A DNA stretch of 64,000 bases. Origin: Ricinus communis. Lineage: Eukaryota > Streptophyta > Magnoliopsida > Malpighiales > Euphorbiaceae. Positions 1 to 10,288 of this stretch are shown in pieces. Below the pieces are notes generated by a model. That model saw only the letters and a list, made by a program, of their open reading frames with translations. It ran no database searches and was not told where the DNA came from. Numbering within the stretch: the stretch's first letter is position 1; every line of letters begins with the position of its first letter. The position numbers were made by a program, and so were the translations under genes. The stretch lies in contig NC_063259.1 of NCBI RefSeq assembly GCF_019578655.1, positions 10,816,489-10,880,488 on the forward strand, in the 5' to 3' direction.

Positions 1-811
1 TACCCTTATGCTGGAATTTCTTTTTGTGATTTGCTCACCCTTATGTGGAATTAAAATGCCAGTTGCTATGTTGGTAAATTCACTAAGTCCTTTTGAGATT
101 TTAGATGCTTCCTCCGATCCAAACCGTATTTTTATTCTTTACGTATGCAGCAGTTCTTATAAATTACTAGTCTATTATTCAAAGAAATGATGAAAAAAAG
201 AAAGAGAAGAAGAAAATAAACAAAATTCTTTAATTATTTATCTCTTTAACGGATTTAGAGCATTTGCAAGCGTTATTCTATGAAGTAGGGATTTTAGTGA
301 AATTTCTTTTTGTATATTAGGCATTTAATCCTTTGAGCATATATTGTTGTTTATCATACGAATTCTAGCATTTTCACACTTCTTTCCCAAATCTCCGTAC
401 CTTTACCTTAGCCCCATTACAACCCCGGTAGAGACCCTTTGATTTTGGTATTTACTTGTTCACAGTAGCGAAGATATGATTTATGAGCAAGCTTATGGTG
501 AGCGGGTCTTGTGCATTTGCTTTGAGGGATTTGTTATTCACCTAATATAAACTTTGAGTGACTTGAGTGATCCCTGTGAGGCTTTGGTTCGTGATGTTTA
601 TTTGGAGTTATCATTTAAGTTATTCGTGCATTAATATTATTTCCATTCTCTGTTAATGATTTGCAATTTGATTTATGATTGAGTATCCTTTGAGATGTGT
701 TGAATACTATCTGTTGTGGACTGGGGGCATAAACTGTAAGGAATTGTTGACTGCAGTTTTATGAGGAGAGCTGTTAATTGCTTGAGGACAAGCAATAGCT
801 TAAGTGTGGGG
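1..811 (+). mobile_element. 3' non-coding internal region of an Athila-like LTR element
   Basis: No convincing protein is encoded here. The stretch around 395-440 (a run of 'cctttaccttagccccattacaacc' type) matches by eye the reverse complement of 50,580-50,640, which lies between the second ORF and the polypurine tract of a better preserved Athila-lineage element. At 779-800 the sequence 'gcttgaggacaagcaatag' appears, a hallmark just upstream of the polypurine tract in this lineage. The region is therefore the 3' tail of a plus-strand element whose coding part lies left of the window. Confidence 0.65.
801..811 (+). promoter_or_regulatory. Polypurine tract next to a 3' LTR
   Basis: The sequence TAAGTGTGGGG is followed directly by TGATTTGATATGC, the usual junction of polypurine tract and LTR in Athila/Tat elements. 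The same arrangement is seen on the minus strand at 50,231-50,249. It would prime plus-strand DNA synthesis during reverse transcription. Confidence 0.65.
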
Positions 812-1185
812 TGATTTGATATGCATAGTCTTTCTTATTTGCTTTCTTATCATTATAGAATTAGGTTTTTTTAAAGCCTATATAAGCTAGTATGAATTTC
901 TATGTAAAGGTTGCTTGAATATTGATTATTTTGCGATTTAATCTTGTTCTTTTGTTCTTTATAAACTTAGTGAATTTATCAAGTGAAGACTTAGTATTTT
1001 ACAAACTTAGTTTAATCTATACATTTGTTTATGTTAAATAGCCTTTAATTTTTTATAATTAAAGTTCTTAAGTACAAGTTATTTAAGGGTCTTGTTGGGA
1101 GTTAGAGTTTTTCTGCTTGATTAGGTGAATGATCCTTGGTGAAGACATTAATATTGAATAAGGGTTTGGCACAAGTTAGCCATGT
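812..1185 (+). repeat. Start of a 3' LTR (family E), truncated
   Basis: The LTR begins TGATTTGATATGC at 812 directly after the polypurine tract. A TATA-like box (CTATATAAG) lies at 878-886. The next 300 bases are T-rich, as expected of R/U5. Similarity to the D repeat starts near 1186, so the LTR end is lost or displaced. A related box (CCTATAAAAGGCTAG) near 2424 suggests that 2,126-2,562 is part of another copy or the displaced remainder. Confidence 0.5.
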
Positions 1186-1608
1186 TTGTATCCAAAAGCC
1201 CTCATTCCATAAGATGAAGAAACTAGAAGATAAATATGAATAAATAAATAAATAAAGATGAATAAGCTAAAGTCATTTCAAGAACGAGAGAGGAGTTGAC
1301 TAGTCAACAACTCTCGTAGTCCCAAATTTTATGAGCTAGCTAAATGAAAACAAGGGAAAATTCATGTGGGCCTATCTAATAACACTCCTAACCTAAATTA
1401 CTTCATTATACGCATCCCAAACATCATAGTGCTTGCATTAGCACTTGTATAATGCTTAGATTAATTGAAAACAATATGATTTCTCCCTTATGCCTGTGGA
1501 TTTATGTCTTGTCCTGCTTATTAATCTAGCCAAGCCTTAATGCCACCGTTCAAGCTTGTCAATTTTGTTGCCATGATTCTTTATACTAATCCTTATGTCA
1601 TCAACAGT
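1186..1608 (+). repeat. Fragment of dispersed repeat D
   Basis: The sequence from 'ccctcattccataag' to 'ccttatgtcatca' matches about half of the ~965-bp D repeat that fills 17.5-37.6 kb. It carries the D landmarks in order: the 'gaagaaactag' block, 'gaggagttgac', 'gggcctatctaataacac', 'cattatacgcatcccaaac', and 'gatttctcccttatgcc'. This outlying copy shows that D is dispersed and not confined to the array. No coding function is visible. Confidence 0.7.
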
Positions 1609-2125
1609 GATAAGAACAAAACTAGTACAATGAATCCTACTCCAATAAAGAGTTTTGATGATGCAAATTCTAATAGCTCAAGGAATCCTAATCCAATAAG
1701 GAGTCTTGACTCAACTAGGAATCCTAATCCTGCAAGTAGTCCTGATGATATTAGGAGTTCAAGTAATGAAAAGAATTCTAATTCAACTAGGAGTCCTAGT
1801 TCGATTCAGATTACAAATCAATGAGCTTATTTAAGACATTTGGGCTAAGGACACATCATGATACAAACCAAACTAGCACAACGAATCCTACCCTAATAAG
1901 GACTCTTGATGATGCCAATCCTACTAGCTCAAGGAATCCTAATCCAACAAGGAGTCATGACTTAACTAGGAATCCTAATCTAACAAAGAGCCCTAATGAT
2001 ATTAGGAGTTCAAGCAATGAAAGGAATCCTAATTAAACTAAGGATCCTAATTCAACTAGGAGTCCTAATCCGATTCAAATTATAAGTCAATGAGCTTATC
2101 CAAGACATTTGGGCTAAGGACACAT
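1609..2125 (+). repeat. Two-unit tandem repeat, ~251 bp, with internal AATCCTAAT microrepeats
   Basis: Unit 1 is 1,609-1,859 and unit 2 is 1,860-2,125. Both start 'gata(a/c)..aac(a/c)aaactag' and end 'catttgggctaaggacacat'. Inside each unit a ~15-bp motif built on AGGAATCCTAAT or AGGAGTCCTAAT recurs, giving low-complexity open frames rich in Asn, Pro, Ser and Arg (1,540-1,824 and 1,821-2,036). Unit 2 has an extra ~15-bp module. The unit length is not a multiple of three, so the frames do not join; I read this as non-coding tandem DNA. Confidence 0.75.
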
Positions 2126-2562
2126 GAAGGCTTAAAGAATTGGATTTAAGTTTAAGGCTCATTAATCTAATTCAGTTTATTAGGCTTGAATGAGTCTAGC
2201 TAGTCTTAAAAATACCAAAGAAGTTGAATTGGAGCATATGAAGATTTTAGACCTAACTTGGCTTATGTTATGAGGCCCATCTATATAACTTATGTAAATT
2301 AGGATCTTCTGGCTTATTTTGGGCAGCCACACATGTATTTTAACCTAATTAGGACTTTGTTTTACTTATCTCTTTTTATTAAGAAGGTTATCTTTATTAG
2401 TTAAGATTTAGAGTTTTCTAAGACCTATAAAAGGCTAGTACGATTTTAATATAATGAATTAAATAGTTGAACTTGAATTTCAATGATAATTGGTTATTAA
2501 ACCTTAAAGTTGTTTGCTTTGTCTTTCTATTCTTCTATAAAATGCATGCTTAAAAAACATTA
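2126..2562 (+). repeat. LTR-like AT-rich sequence with a TATA box
   Basis: No protein-coding potential is visible. A box reading CCTATAAAAG at 2,424-2,433 followed by T-rich sequence resembles the promoter/R region of the LTR at 812-1,185. It probably belongs to an LTR remnant interrupted by the D fragment and the tandem repeat, but no clean LTR end is visible. Confidence 0.35.
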
Positions 2563-3625
2563 TGATAGAAACCTCAGAGAGAAAAGTGAGACTTAATGCT
2601 TAATGAGATTCTTTTGCCAAAAATTGTTCTAAATCAAATTGTTAAATAAACATAAACAAGATAACAAACTTTGACCTAAATGCTTATGAAAACATGAACC
2701 AATATTATTAAAACTTCACCCATTACTTATAATGAAGTAAAAACCAATGTTATTAAAATTCTTGACCGAATGTTTATGATATGCATGAACCAAAAGTTTA
2801 AAGAATGATATTGATGCCATACTCAAGACCGAGATGAGAAGGTGAGTGATAAGTCATGTTTAGAATGCCATAAGAGAATAATCTTGATAAGTTTAAAACG
2901 CGATAAGAAAGAATAATTTTGATAAGTTGAGAACATCACAAGAGAAATAATCTTTGATAAGTTCAAAATCTTAGAAAGGAATAAAAAGAGATTTAACCCT
3001 TACATTGCAAAGCAACATGCTTAATCCATTCTAGCCCCCTTTACAAATAGATTTGTCTTTATTTATATAGTCAACAAATGAAATTAGAACAAATTTATTA
3101 CATACCATATGAAAAGCCATAAGTAACCACCATCCTTTGCATTCTTTTTATAACATCAAAGATTTGATAAGTTTCCGCAATTAATGCTACCTCTTCATAT
3201 GGAATGTAACCTCCTCATTATTTAATAAGTAGATACTTGAATCATCTTAAGAAGCTTATTAGATTTGCATGAATCCCTTCTTCTTCAAAAAGATTCGACC
3301 CCGAATCTTCAACCTTCTTTTATATTAATATGGATGCTCAAACACAAGAAGAACAAAGATGCAAAAGAAAAGTATTTAACAATTAATCTAATGACACAAA
3401 ATAAAAAAAGAACAACACATAAAACAAGAATGCGAAATAACAAAAAAATGATAAATAACTAAAGTAGAGGATAGATTAAAATATGATTTAGTACCAAAGC
3501 TCTGATACCAAATGATAGAAACCTCATAAAGAAAAGTGAGACTATGCTAAATGAGGTTCTTTTTCCATGCTCCGTTATAAATTAGATTGTTAAATAAAAT
3601 AAAAACATAAACAAAAAGCTGAATT
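2563..3625 (-). mobile_element. Small non-autonomous LTR retrotransposon (TRIM/LARD-like)
   Basis: Two copies of a sequence starting TGATAGAAACCTCA flank a short non-coding middle. The left copy (2,563-3,311) is a full LTR of about 749 bp with a minus-strand TATA box near 3,062-3,075. The right copy (from 3,513) is cut after ~110 bp, near where MULE-flanking DNA begins. Between them are ~200 bp with no gene. At 3,491-3,510 the minus strand reads TGGTATCAGAGCTTTGG, a primer-binding site complementary to initiator tRNA-Met, two bases from the LTR. A purine-rich tract (AAAAGAAGG, minus strand) sits next to the other LTR at ~3,312-3,322. The element could move only with proteins supplied in trans. 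Confidence 0.65.
3491..3510 (-). promoter_or_regulatory. Primer-binding site (initiator tRNA-Met type)
   Basis: The minus strand reads TGGTATCAGAGCTTTGG immediately inside the right LTR. TGGTATCAGAGC is the standard plant Copia/TRIM primer site, complementary to the 3' end of initiator tRNA-Met. It fixes the element's direction as minus. Confidence 0.8.
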
Positions 3626-4382
3626 GCAAAAGAATAAACGACCTTTGGCATTTTTTTCAATTTAATCACGTGTTTTTAATTGTAACAATGTCATGCGCGA
3701 CCTTATTAATTTTTGCAAATCGATATATGAATGAGATTTTTGGTGAAGTTTATCCCACGTGGCTACCGAAGCTCTACTAAGTTAAACACGTAGAAACGGT
3801 GTATTTTAAAGCTAAGTAAGAAACAGTGCATTTTGCACATGAGAAATGGTGCATTTTTTACATCTTAATCAGAAACAAAAAATAAAAAGAATACGGTGGC
3901 GTATATGTTGTAAGGAAACCCTAAATCTCCAAAATTGAAATAACTATTATTTGTTACTGAAACCATTTCTTTGAAGAGAGTGAAAGTAAAAGAAAGTGAA
4001 AGTGAAAGAGGAAATCATTTATTTCTGAAACCATTTGTTTGAAGAAGCAAAGACATTGTAGTGCTTTGAAGAATCAAAGACATTGTAGTCCCTTTAAGAA
4101 GTAAAGACATTGAAGAAGATCAGACATTGTGGTCCTTTGAGGAAGTTAAGTTGTGTGGTCTTAAGTAATGACCATTGAAAGATGACAAGTTATTATATTA
4201 TTAATGGCTTTTCTAGAAAGCTTTTACATTAACGAGATGGGTGCGATATGTGTAGGGTAGGGCATGAATCAATTTTTTATTATTGCACTTTTGGGTTTGT
4301 CAAAATTTATTTGAGTTTGTCATGGTCTATAGGGTAATATTCATGTAATGATTTTATTTGTCTTGTTAAAATATTAACATTC
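3626..4382. other. Non-coding stretch upstream of the MULE, with short purine-rich repeats
   Basis: No coding sequence is recognisable. It probably holds the 5' part of the Mutator-like element, but I could not find a terminal inverted repeat matching DNA right of 7,663. At 4,045-4,160 a degenerate ~30-bp motif containing 'aaagacattg' occurs four times. At 3,975-4,015 there is a GAAAGTGAAAG purine tract. Confidence 0.45.
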
Positions 4383-4840
4383 ATGCACTCTATGAACATA
4401 ATGTTTAACAAGTTTTCTGTGTATATAAACTATGGTGGGCATTTTGCATCTGTTTGTGGGAATGTGGTTTATGTAGGTGGAGGTATTATGCCTAAACATG
4501 GATTAGACCCAGATAGAATAGGATTTTTGGACATGGTTGATGAAGTAGAAAAACTAGGGTATTATAGGGCAAAGATTTCTTATAAGATTCCAAGATTGAG
4601 TTTGAATGATAGGTTAAGAGAAATGGTGGATAATAAAAGTTTAATGGATATGATTAGATATATAGATGATGCCAATGATGTATAACAAGTCTATGTCAAA
4701 GGAGAGAAAGGACAAGTAGCATTGCCTGGTGGCATAAGTTAATCTATCATGGAAAAGATGTTAGTATTAGCTGTATTAGTGAAAATCCAAAAGGTCTGGA
4801 TAATTTAGATGGAACTGAGGATGAGATTGAGTGTGATGAG

Positions 4841-5389
4841 TTGAACACTGTGTTTAATGTCAATGTTGAACATAGTGAGCAAATGCAGCAGCAAGTAGAA
4901 TCAGAAGATGATCCTGAATACTTACTAGTTGATAAGAGCAACACAGACGATGGACTACATTATAATGAACTGTCAGATGATGATGAGTATGTGGAAGCAA
5001 GGGAAAGTATAGCAAAGTATAAGAATTATGTGCCTATTGATGAGGTTGCTGAGAGATTACATAGCAATAATGGTTTGCAGTTCAAAAGATCATCTACTAA
5101 TGGCACTACTAGGGCAAAAAATGTTGGACAGGAAGCATATGGCTTTATAAGTGAATACAAAGACTCTAATAGGGATGTGAATTCAAATGGTACTGATGAG
5201 GATGGCATTGAAGAAGGTTCAAGAAAGAGTAGAAAGAGGGTTGTATATGATCCCATATATGATCATAAGTATTTACAGTTGGTTCTTAGAATGCGATTTG
5301 AAGATGCACATCAGTGCAGAGCTGCACTTTGTAAATGGGTAATTATTAATGGTCATAATGTGCATGTGATGAGAAGCAGCAAGTACTAA
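4841..5389 (+). pseudogene. MULE transposase: acidic linker and DNA-binding domain
   Basis: This 182-codon open stretch starts with an Asp/Glu/Ser-rich region typical of the MuDR N-terminus. It ends in a segment around FEDAHQCRAALCKWVIINGH, the start of the plant MuDR DNA-binding domain. The domain continues past the stop at 5,387 in another frame as CDKGCPWRLYGS (~5,400-5,440), so a frameshift splits it near 5,385-5,400. A Lys/Arg run (SRKSRKRV, ~5,222-5,243) may be a nuclear localisation signal. Confidence 0.85.
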
Positions 5390-5460
5390 CTTCAAATGAG
5401 ATGTGACAAGGGATGCCCATGGAGACTGTATGGAAGCATGATTAAAAAAAGAGCATACCT

Positions 5461-5955
5461 TTGCTACTAAGACATACGTTAGTGAGCATAGGTGCCCCAG
5501 AGATGAAAAATATGCAAGCTACCTCTGAATGGATAGTTAAGAAATATATACATAGATTCAGAAGAAATGGCAATTGGAGTGTGAAGGACTTGGAGGATGA
5601 CTTACTTGATAAGTTCTGTGTTCAAGTGTCAAGTACAAAATGCTATAGGACAAAATGGAAAGCACTTAATATGCTAAGAGGGTCTGTACAAGAATATTAT
5701 GCTAAGTTAGGAGGCTATAAAGCTGAATTGTTAAGGGTGGATAAGGAAGGCAGATTTGATTTCCTCCTTGATGAAGACTACACTTTTAAAGGGTTCTTTA
5801 TAAGCTTTAGTTCATTGAGGAAAGGGTTTTTGAAGTGTTGCAGGCCCATTATTGGATTTGATGGGTGTTTCTTGAAAACTTTTTTGGGTGGGTATTATTA
5901 TGTGCAGTTGCTAAAGATGGGAACAATCAATTGTTTCCCATCTTTTAGGCTGTAA
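5461..5955 (+). pseudogene. MULE transposase: start of catalytic domain
   Basis: The 164-codon frame covers the HRFRRNGNWSVKDLEDDLLD helix region and then IIGFDGCFLKT (~5,850-5,881), which contains the first catalytic Asp of the MULE DDE triad. The following ...AVAKDGNNQLFP.. segment is visible only after a +1 shift near 5,905, so a small indel broke the domain there. The part with the second acidic residue (ISDQQKG, ~6,043-6,062) is in yet another frame and abuts an intron at ~6,063-6,152. Confidence 0.85.
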
Positions 5956-6062
5956 TTGAATGCGAAAATGAGTACTTTTGGACTTGACTTTTAACCATTA
6001 TTTTAGAGGAGCTGCAAATAACAGATGGTTTAGGCTGGACCTTTATATCAGACCAACAAAAG

Positions 6063-6152
6063 GTAAATTTTCTTGACTATTTTAATTGTTGTTTTGTTTT
6101 ATATTAGTTATTAGTATTTGCTGAATATTTATACTTGGTTTTATTGCACAAG
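6063..6152 (+). other. Probable intron in the MULE catalytic domain
   Basis: A GT donor (AAAAG|GTAAAT) at 6,063 and a CACAAG acceptor ending at 6,152 bracket ~90 AT-rich bases lying exactly between ISDQQKG and LINAITNLAPFAEHR, which are contiguous in intact relatives. The reading phase across it is off by one, consistent with other damage. Confidence 0.55.
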
Positions 6153-6366
6153 GTCTAATTAATGCTATAACGAACCTAGCACCTTTTGCTGAACATAGGA
6201 ATTATGTTAGGCATGTTTATTGTAATTAGAAGAAGTTTAAGGGGCAAGTATTAACAAACATGTTTTGAAGTACTTATGAAGCTGCTTAGAAGGAAGCCAT
6301 TGATCAGATTAAAATAGAGAATGAAGCTGCTTATAATTATTTTTACCAGAGGGATTTGGTTACATT

Positions 6367-7233
6367 GTGAAATTTAGGAGTATGGCCATTATAGACATGC
6401 TAGAAGAGATTAGATGTGCATTAATGGAGAGAATGCATTGTAAGTTGATGCATGCTAGTGGTTTAACTGACTCCATCATACCTAGAATTAGAACTAACCT
6501 TGAAGAAACCAAGTACAATAGTAGATCATGTACTTGCAAACCTAATGTTGGTGGCAAGTTTCAAGTAAACATAGGAGAGGATCAGTTTATGATTGATATA
6601 AATATGCACACCTATACTTGTAGAGCATTGCAGATAACAGGCATTCCTTGTATGCATTCCTGTTCTAGCATTCATTGGATGAACCAGGATAGTGCAACCT
6701 TTGTGGAAAAGTGCTATACTGTAGAACTTGAAACCTACAAAAGTTCTCTTGAGCCACTGAATGGTAAAAGAATGTGGCCACAAGCTGATGGGCCTCCAAT
6801 CAAGGCATCCAAATTTAAGAAAATGCCTAGTAGACCCAAGAAGAACAGGAAGAGAGATATCATTGTAGATCCAAAGAATCCTAATAAGTTGTCCAAATAA
6901 GGGATTCAAATGACTTGTGCAGTTTGTGAAGGAGTTGGGCATAACAAAAGGAGTTGTAAGATGAAAAATGATCCATCTTTCGAGAGGGCTCATAAACGGC
7001 CACTCAAGCATGGTAGGCCACGAAAAGTAACTTTTGGACTTGGATATATTGCAACTTTCCCAATAACTCAGTCTGATGTCCGTAGCTCAAGTGGACCAAG
7101 TCAATTTGGTGCCACACATTCAAGTGGACCTCAATCTGGACTAAGTCAATTTGTTGGCACACCTTTAAGTGGACCTCAATCTGGCTTAACAACCAAAAAT
7201 GGGTCTCAAAGCAGGAAAAAAGAAATTGCATTA
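6367..7233 (+). pseudogene. MULE transposase: SWIM finger and CCHC zinc knuckle
   Basis: One frame runs from 6,367 to 7,233, broken only by a TAA at 6,898-6,900 that looks like a mutated Lys codon. It holds a SWIM zinc finger: CTCK around 6,535 begins the approach, and CRALQITGIPCMHSCSSI (~6,622-6,680) supplies the C..C.H ligands. It then holds a knuckle CAVCEGVGHNKRSC (~6,916-6,957), spacing C-X2-C-X4-H-X4-C. A Ser/Gly/Pro-rich repeat with three SGPQSG-like units (~7,120-7,195) follows. A GTAAGT donor at 7,234 ends the exon on a codon boundary. Confidence 0.85.
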
Positions 7234-7444
7234 GTAAGTTATTTGAACACTTGTATTTGGTTTACATTTAAACAGTGGGAAGCCCAATTTGTATTAATTG
7301 TAGTTGTACTAACAGGTTAACCAAGGTTATGGAGGAAGAATCTTTGAAGATTCTGGCAACATGTATTTGAGGGCAATATAATTATTTTTTTCTTTCTTAT
7401 TCTTTTATTCCTAGTCTAATGGAACAATTGTGTTTGGTTTCTAG
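7234..7444 (+). other. Probable 211-bp intron before the last MULE exon
   Basis: The donor TTA|GTAAGTT and the acceptor TTTGGTTTCTAG flank a T-rich stretch, and the next exon starts in phase 0 at 7,445. This makes the apparent open frame reading through to 7,320 an artefact of unspliced intron. Confidence 0.7.
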
Positions 7445-7663
7445 ATGCCTGAATCAAGGAGAGTGAAATTCGTTTTTGGTACAAAGGCAACAACTAAGGC
7501 AACATCAGCAAAGGTAGTAGAAAGTAAGGGCAAATCAGTTCCCTCTTATGCCAGACCAACAATTGCAAGTTCAACAAATAATAGAGGTGGAAGAGGAGCG
7601 GGCAGAGGTCGTGGTAGAAGAGCTAAGAATGGTGGGATAGGTACCGCACCTGTTGGAACCTAA
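7445..7663 (+). pseudogene. MULE transposase: last exon, basic GRG-rich tail
   Basis: The 72 codons start MPESRRVKFVFG and end with a Gly/Arg-rich tract (NNRGGRGAGRGRGRRAKNGG) and a stop. Such basic tails are common at the C-terminus of plant MULE transposases. The exon joins the previous one in phase through the intron at 7,234-7,444. Confidence 0.7.
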
Positions 7664-8040
7664 GAGAGTCAAGCAATTTGATTGGCTATTGCAATTGTGA
7701 TATGTAGTACAGGACTTTTCCTTTTGTAGGCAAATATTGTGTCTGTTAGCTTGTTTACAGACTTGTACCTTTCTTTGTAGCAGTCTTTATACTATTCTTT
7801 TGTAGGCAAATATTGCCTTTATTTTCATACCTATGAACAAAATGTTTTGAAGGCAGACAATGCCTTTATTTTCATCAAAAAATAGTCTTCTTAAGCACTT
7901 GTATTCTCTACTTATGATTTATACTAGTACCATATATGTGCAAGGCATTCAACTTTAAGTTGTATGTTATAGGTAAAAATGCTCAATAATCATAAATTAA
8001 CATTATCATTTATTCAATATTTTAGTTAAAATTACAATAC
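7664..8040. other. MULE 3' flank, non-coding
   Basis: The sequence is T-rich with two copies of 'ttttgtaggcaaatattg' (~7,723 and ~7,799) and a third degenerate one ('aaggcagacaatgcc', ~7,848). It resembles a 3' UTR and element end. I could not locate a terminal inverted repeat or a target-site duplication. Minus-strand gypsy DNA takes over somewhere between about 8,040 and 8,180. Confidence 0.45.
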
Positions 8041-8179
8041 AAATATTAACTTAAGCTAACACAGTCAACTACCTAAAGGAATCTTCAGTCATCCCCCCAC
8101 ATACGTGTCAGAAAGTCTTGAATAGAACCAAGGCAAGTCCAAGAATCATACTACATAAGAGGAAAATATCTAATCACAC

Positions 8180-8600
8180 ATGAAAAATAGAGACTGGTTC
8201 AGATGTGTCAGTCTATATGGCTCAAATTCCTTACAAGTTACTCAAGGTACATGCATTAGTCGAGTCGGGGCCCGGAAGATAATTCTAGCCACAACCCATT
8301 GCCAAGAAAGGATTTACACATCATTACTGAATTACTCAATCCAATGTCAATCAACTCATGACAAGAACTATAGAAAAACATTTTTCTTTTGAAATTACTT
8401 GCTTCATAAATTGGCTTGGAATGTTCAAAATTCTTTTTTTTTTCATTTTTATTTTAGCAACACCAAAAAAACTAATACATACACTAATACCCTCCCCCAC
8501 ACTTAAATGTTGCAGTATCCTCAGTGCAAAAGCAAAATATAAACATAAGTAAAAGGGAGAGGTACTCACAAAATCTCACTGAAGAGGGGGAGGAGGGATC
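8180..8600 (-). mobile_element. 3' non-coding part of the Athila-lineage element
   Basis: The minus strand carries a 'ctgaggatactgcaac' motif followed by AAGTGTGGGGGAGGG at ~8,494-8,525. The parallel at 51,585-51,615 lies ~1.3 kb upstream of a true polypurine tract and 3' LTR. Here that last 1.3 kb is absent, so the element is cut on this side. No coding signal. Confidence 0.55.
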
Positions 8601-8639
8601 GAAAACCCTTATGACTTCATCCAAGTATTTAGATTCTCC

Positions 8640-9010
8640 ACAATGAGTTTGGTTGAAGTCTGGTTGAATCGGGCATCAAAAATCCAGCAGATTGTTCACG
8701 ACCAGGCTGCGATGATTATGGGTGCATCACGTCCATCCCGTAGAGTAGACTGGTTGTCTCCTTTTTCAGGTGTGAGGTCACGGTTCGGCAGTGGCTTAAG
8801 ATATCAGGTCGCGACCTTGCTGTGGAGCCTACCTCATGTGCTGTTTTATTTTGAGAGCTGCGGGTTACCTGTGGTTGAGAGTAATCGGCCGTGAGGTGGT
8901 TGTGGACTATAATGCCTTCATTCTCTCGTTTCCCCCCTTTTTTTCTCCCTTTTTTCTTCTTTGCTAATTTGGTGAGGGCATGAGTACCTATTAAAAAAAT
9001 GAAATGAAAG
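8640..9010 (-). pseudogene. Remnant of the Athila second ORF
   Basis: On the minus strand, TTTTTTTAATAG followed six bases later by ATG (~8,985) recalls the splice acceptor/ATG arrangement before the second ORF of the related element at 53,264-53,280. The frame then encodes a Lys/Arg-rich start (around KKKKGRKKGGKR) and later weak sequence with no recognised domain. It is too short and degenerate to name beyond position and context. Confidence 0.4.
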
Positions 9011-9355
9011 AGATAAAACAAGAATAAGGCTTAAGCTAAAACAAATTAAGTAAAAGAAATAAAAACAAGACACACAAAACAATGCAAAATAAAAGAAGAC
9101 AAAAAGTCAAAGTTCTAAGTCCTAAGAAAATTGATTTTGTACCAAAATGCTTGCATAAAACGAAAAATTATTTTTATGATTTTATTTTTCTAATTTAATT
9201 TTATTATTATTATTTTTTAAATGCAAAATGTAAATAAATAAAGTAAAGTATGAGTAGAAAGAAAATTAAAAATAAAAATAAAAATTAGGAATGAGTTTGG
9301 GGTGCCTCCCAAAAGCGCTTGTTTATAAGGTCATAAGCTCGACCTCTTTTGCGAT

Positions 9356-10288
9356 TCATTCTGATGAAGGGTCGGAAAGTGTGATGTCCACACTCTCGTC
9401 AATAAGGTCGCCGATGTAATGTTTCACTCTTTGACCATTCACCTTGAAAGTACCATTTTCTCTATTCCAAAGCTCTATTGAACCATAAGGGAAAACCTTA
9501 CTAACTCGAAATGGTACTGACCATCGAGAACAAAGTTTTGCAGGAAAGAGTTTCAATCTAGAGTTAAAAAGGAGAACTAAGTCGCCTTCCTTAAACTCTT
9601 TTCTCAAAATCCCTTTATCATGCCATCTTTTAGTCTTCTCCTTGTACAACCTTGAACTTTCATAAGCAGCAAGTCGAATCTCTTCTAGCTCATTAAGTTG
9701 CAGGAGTCTCTTCTCACCCGCCATTTGAGAGTCGGAATTTAGGCTCTTGATAGCCCAAAATGCATGATGCTCTAATTCAACAGGAAGATAACATGCTTTC
9801 CCATAGACTAATCGATATGGAGTGGTGCCAATAGGGGTCTTAAATGCTGTTCTAAAAGCCCATAGTGCATCGTCGAGTTTCATGGACCAATCTTTCCTTG
9901 AATTCGCTACCGTCTTCTCCAAGATGGTTTTGAACTCTCGGTTAGAATTCTCTACTTGACCACTACTTTGTGGGTGATGTGAAAGCCCCACTCGATGATG
10001 TACTCCATACTTCTTAAGCATCGCCTCAAATCGATTCTCCAAGAAATACTTGCCTCCATCATTAATCAACACTCGTGGTACACCAAATCGAGGAAAAATA
10101 TTCTTTTTAAAGAACTTGCTTACCACGCGAGCATCATTGATTGGAGTAGTTATGGCTTCAACCCACTTTGAGACATAATCTACAGTGACCAAGATATACC
10201 TATTCCCATAAGAAGAAGGGAACAGTCCCATGAAATCTATTCCCCACACATCGAACAATTCTACCTCGAGGATGTTATTAAGAGGCAT
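9356..10288 (-). pseudogene. Gypsy integrase catalytic core and C-terminus
   Basis: A 310-codon uninterrupted frame, the best preserved piece of the element. It shows the rve core with all three acidic residues visible: Asp in VWGIDFMG, Asp in LINDGGKYF and Glu in [10 protein letters not shown], the order expected of a DDE integrase. A GPLVRF-like C-terminal region follows, including [21 protein letters not shown]. The N-terminal zinc-binding part lies upstream in another frame (10,261-10,536). It would insert the cDNA into the host genome, but without the rest of pol it is a relic. The end of this frame is followed by a GCTTTTGGGAGGCACCCC motif that is conserved after pol in this lineage. 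Confidence 0.9.

Larger units (their letters stand above)
4383..7663 (+). pseudogene. Mutator-like element (MULE/MuDR) transposase, broken
   Basis: The fragments read in the order expected of a plant MuDR-type transposase, a nuclear DDE enzyme that cuts and pastes DNA. They are: an N-terminal acidic/PB1-like part (4,383-4,685), a DNA-binding region with WAIINGH-type and GCPWR-type motifs (~5,220-5,430), the catalytic MULE domain (~5,460-6,366), a SWIM zinc finger (~6,595-6,665), a CCHC knuckle (~6,910-6,960) and a basic GRG-rich tail (7,445-7,663). Two GT-AG introns are apparent. At least three frame changes and several stops, including a TAA at 6,898-6,900, separate the pieces, so it cannot make full-length protein. 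No terminal inverted repeats or target duplication were found. Alternative: a domesticated MULE-derived gene gone to ruin, which I consider less likely in this repeat context. Confidence 0.9.

Noticed and set aside
8716..9021. Lys/Arg-rich 101-codon minus frame as a host gene
   Set aside because: It sits exactly where the Athila second ORF begins, after integrase and an acceptor-like site, and has no homology I recognise beyond that.
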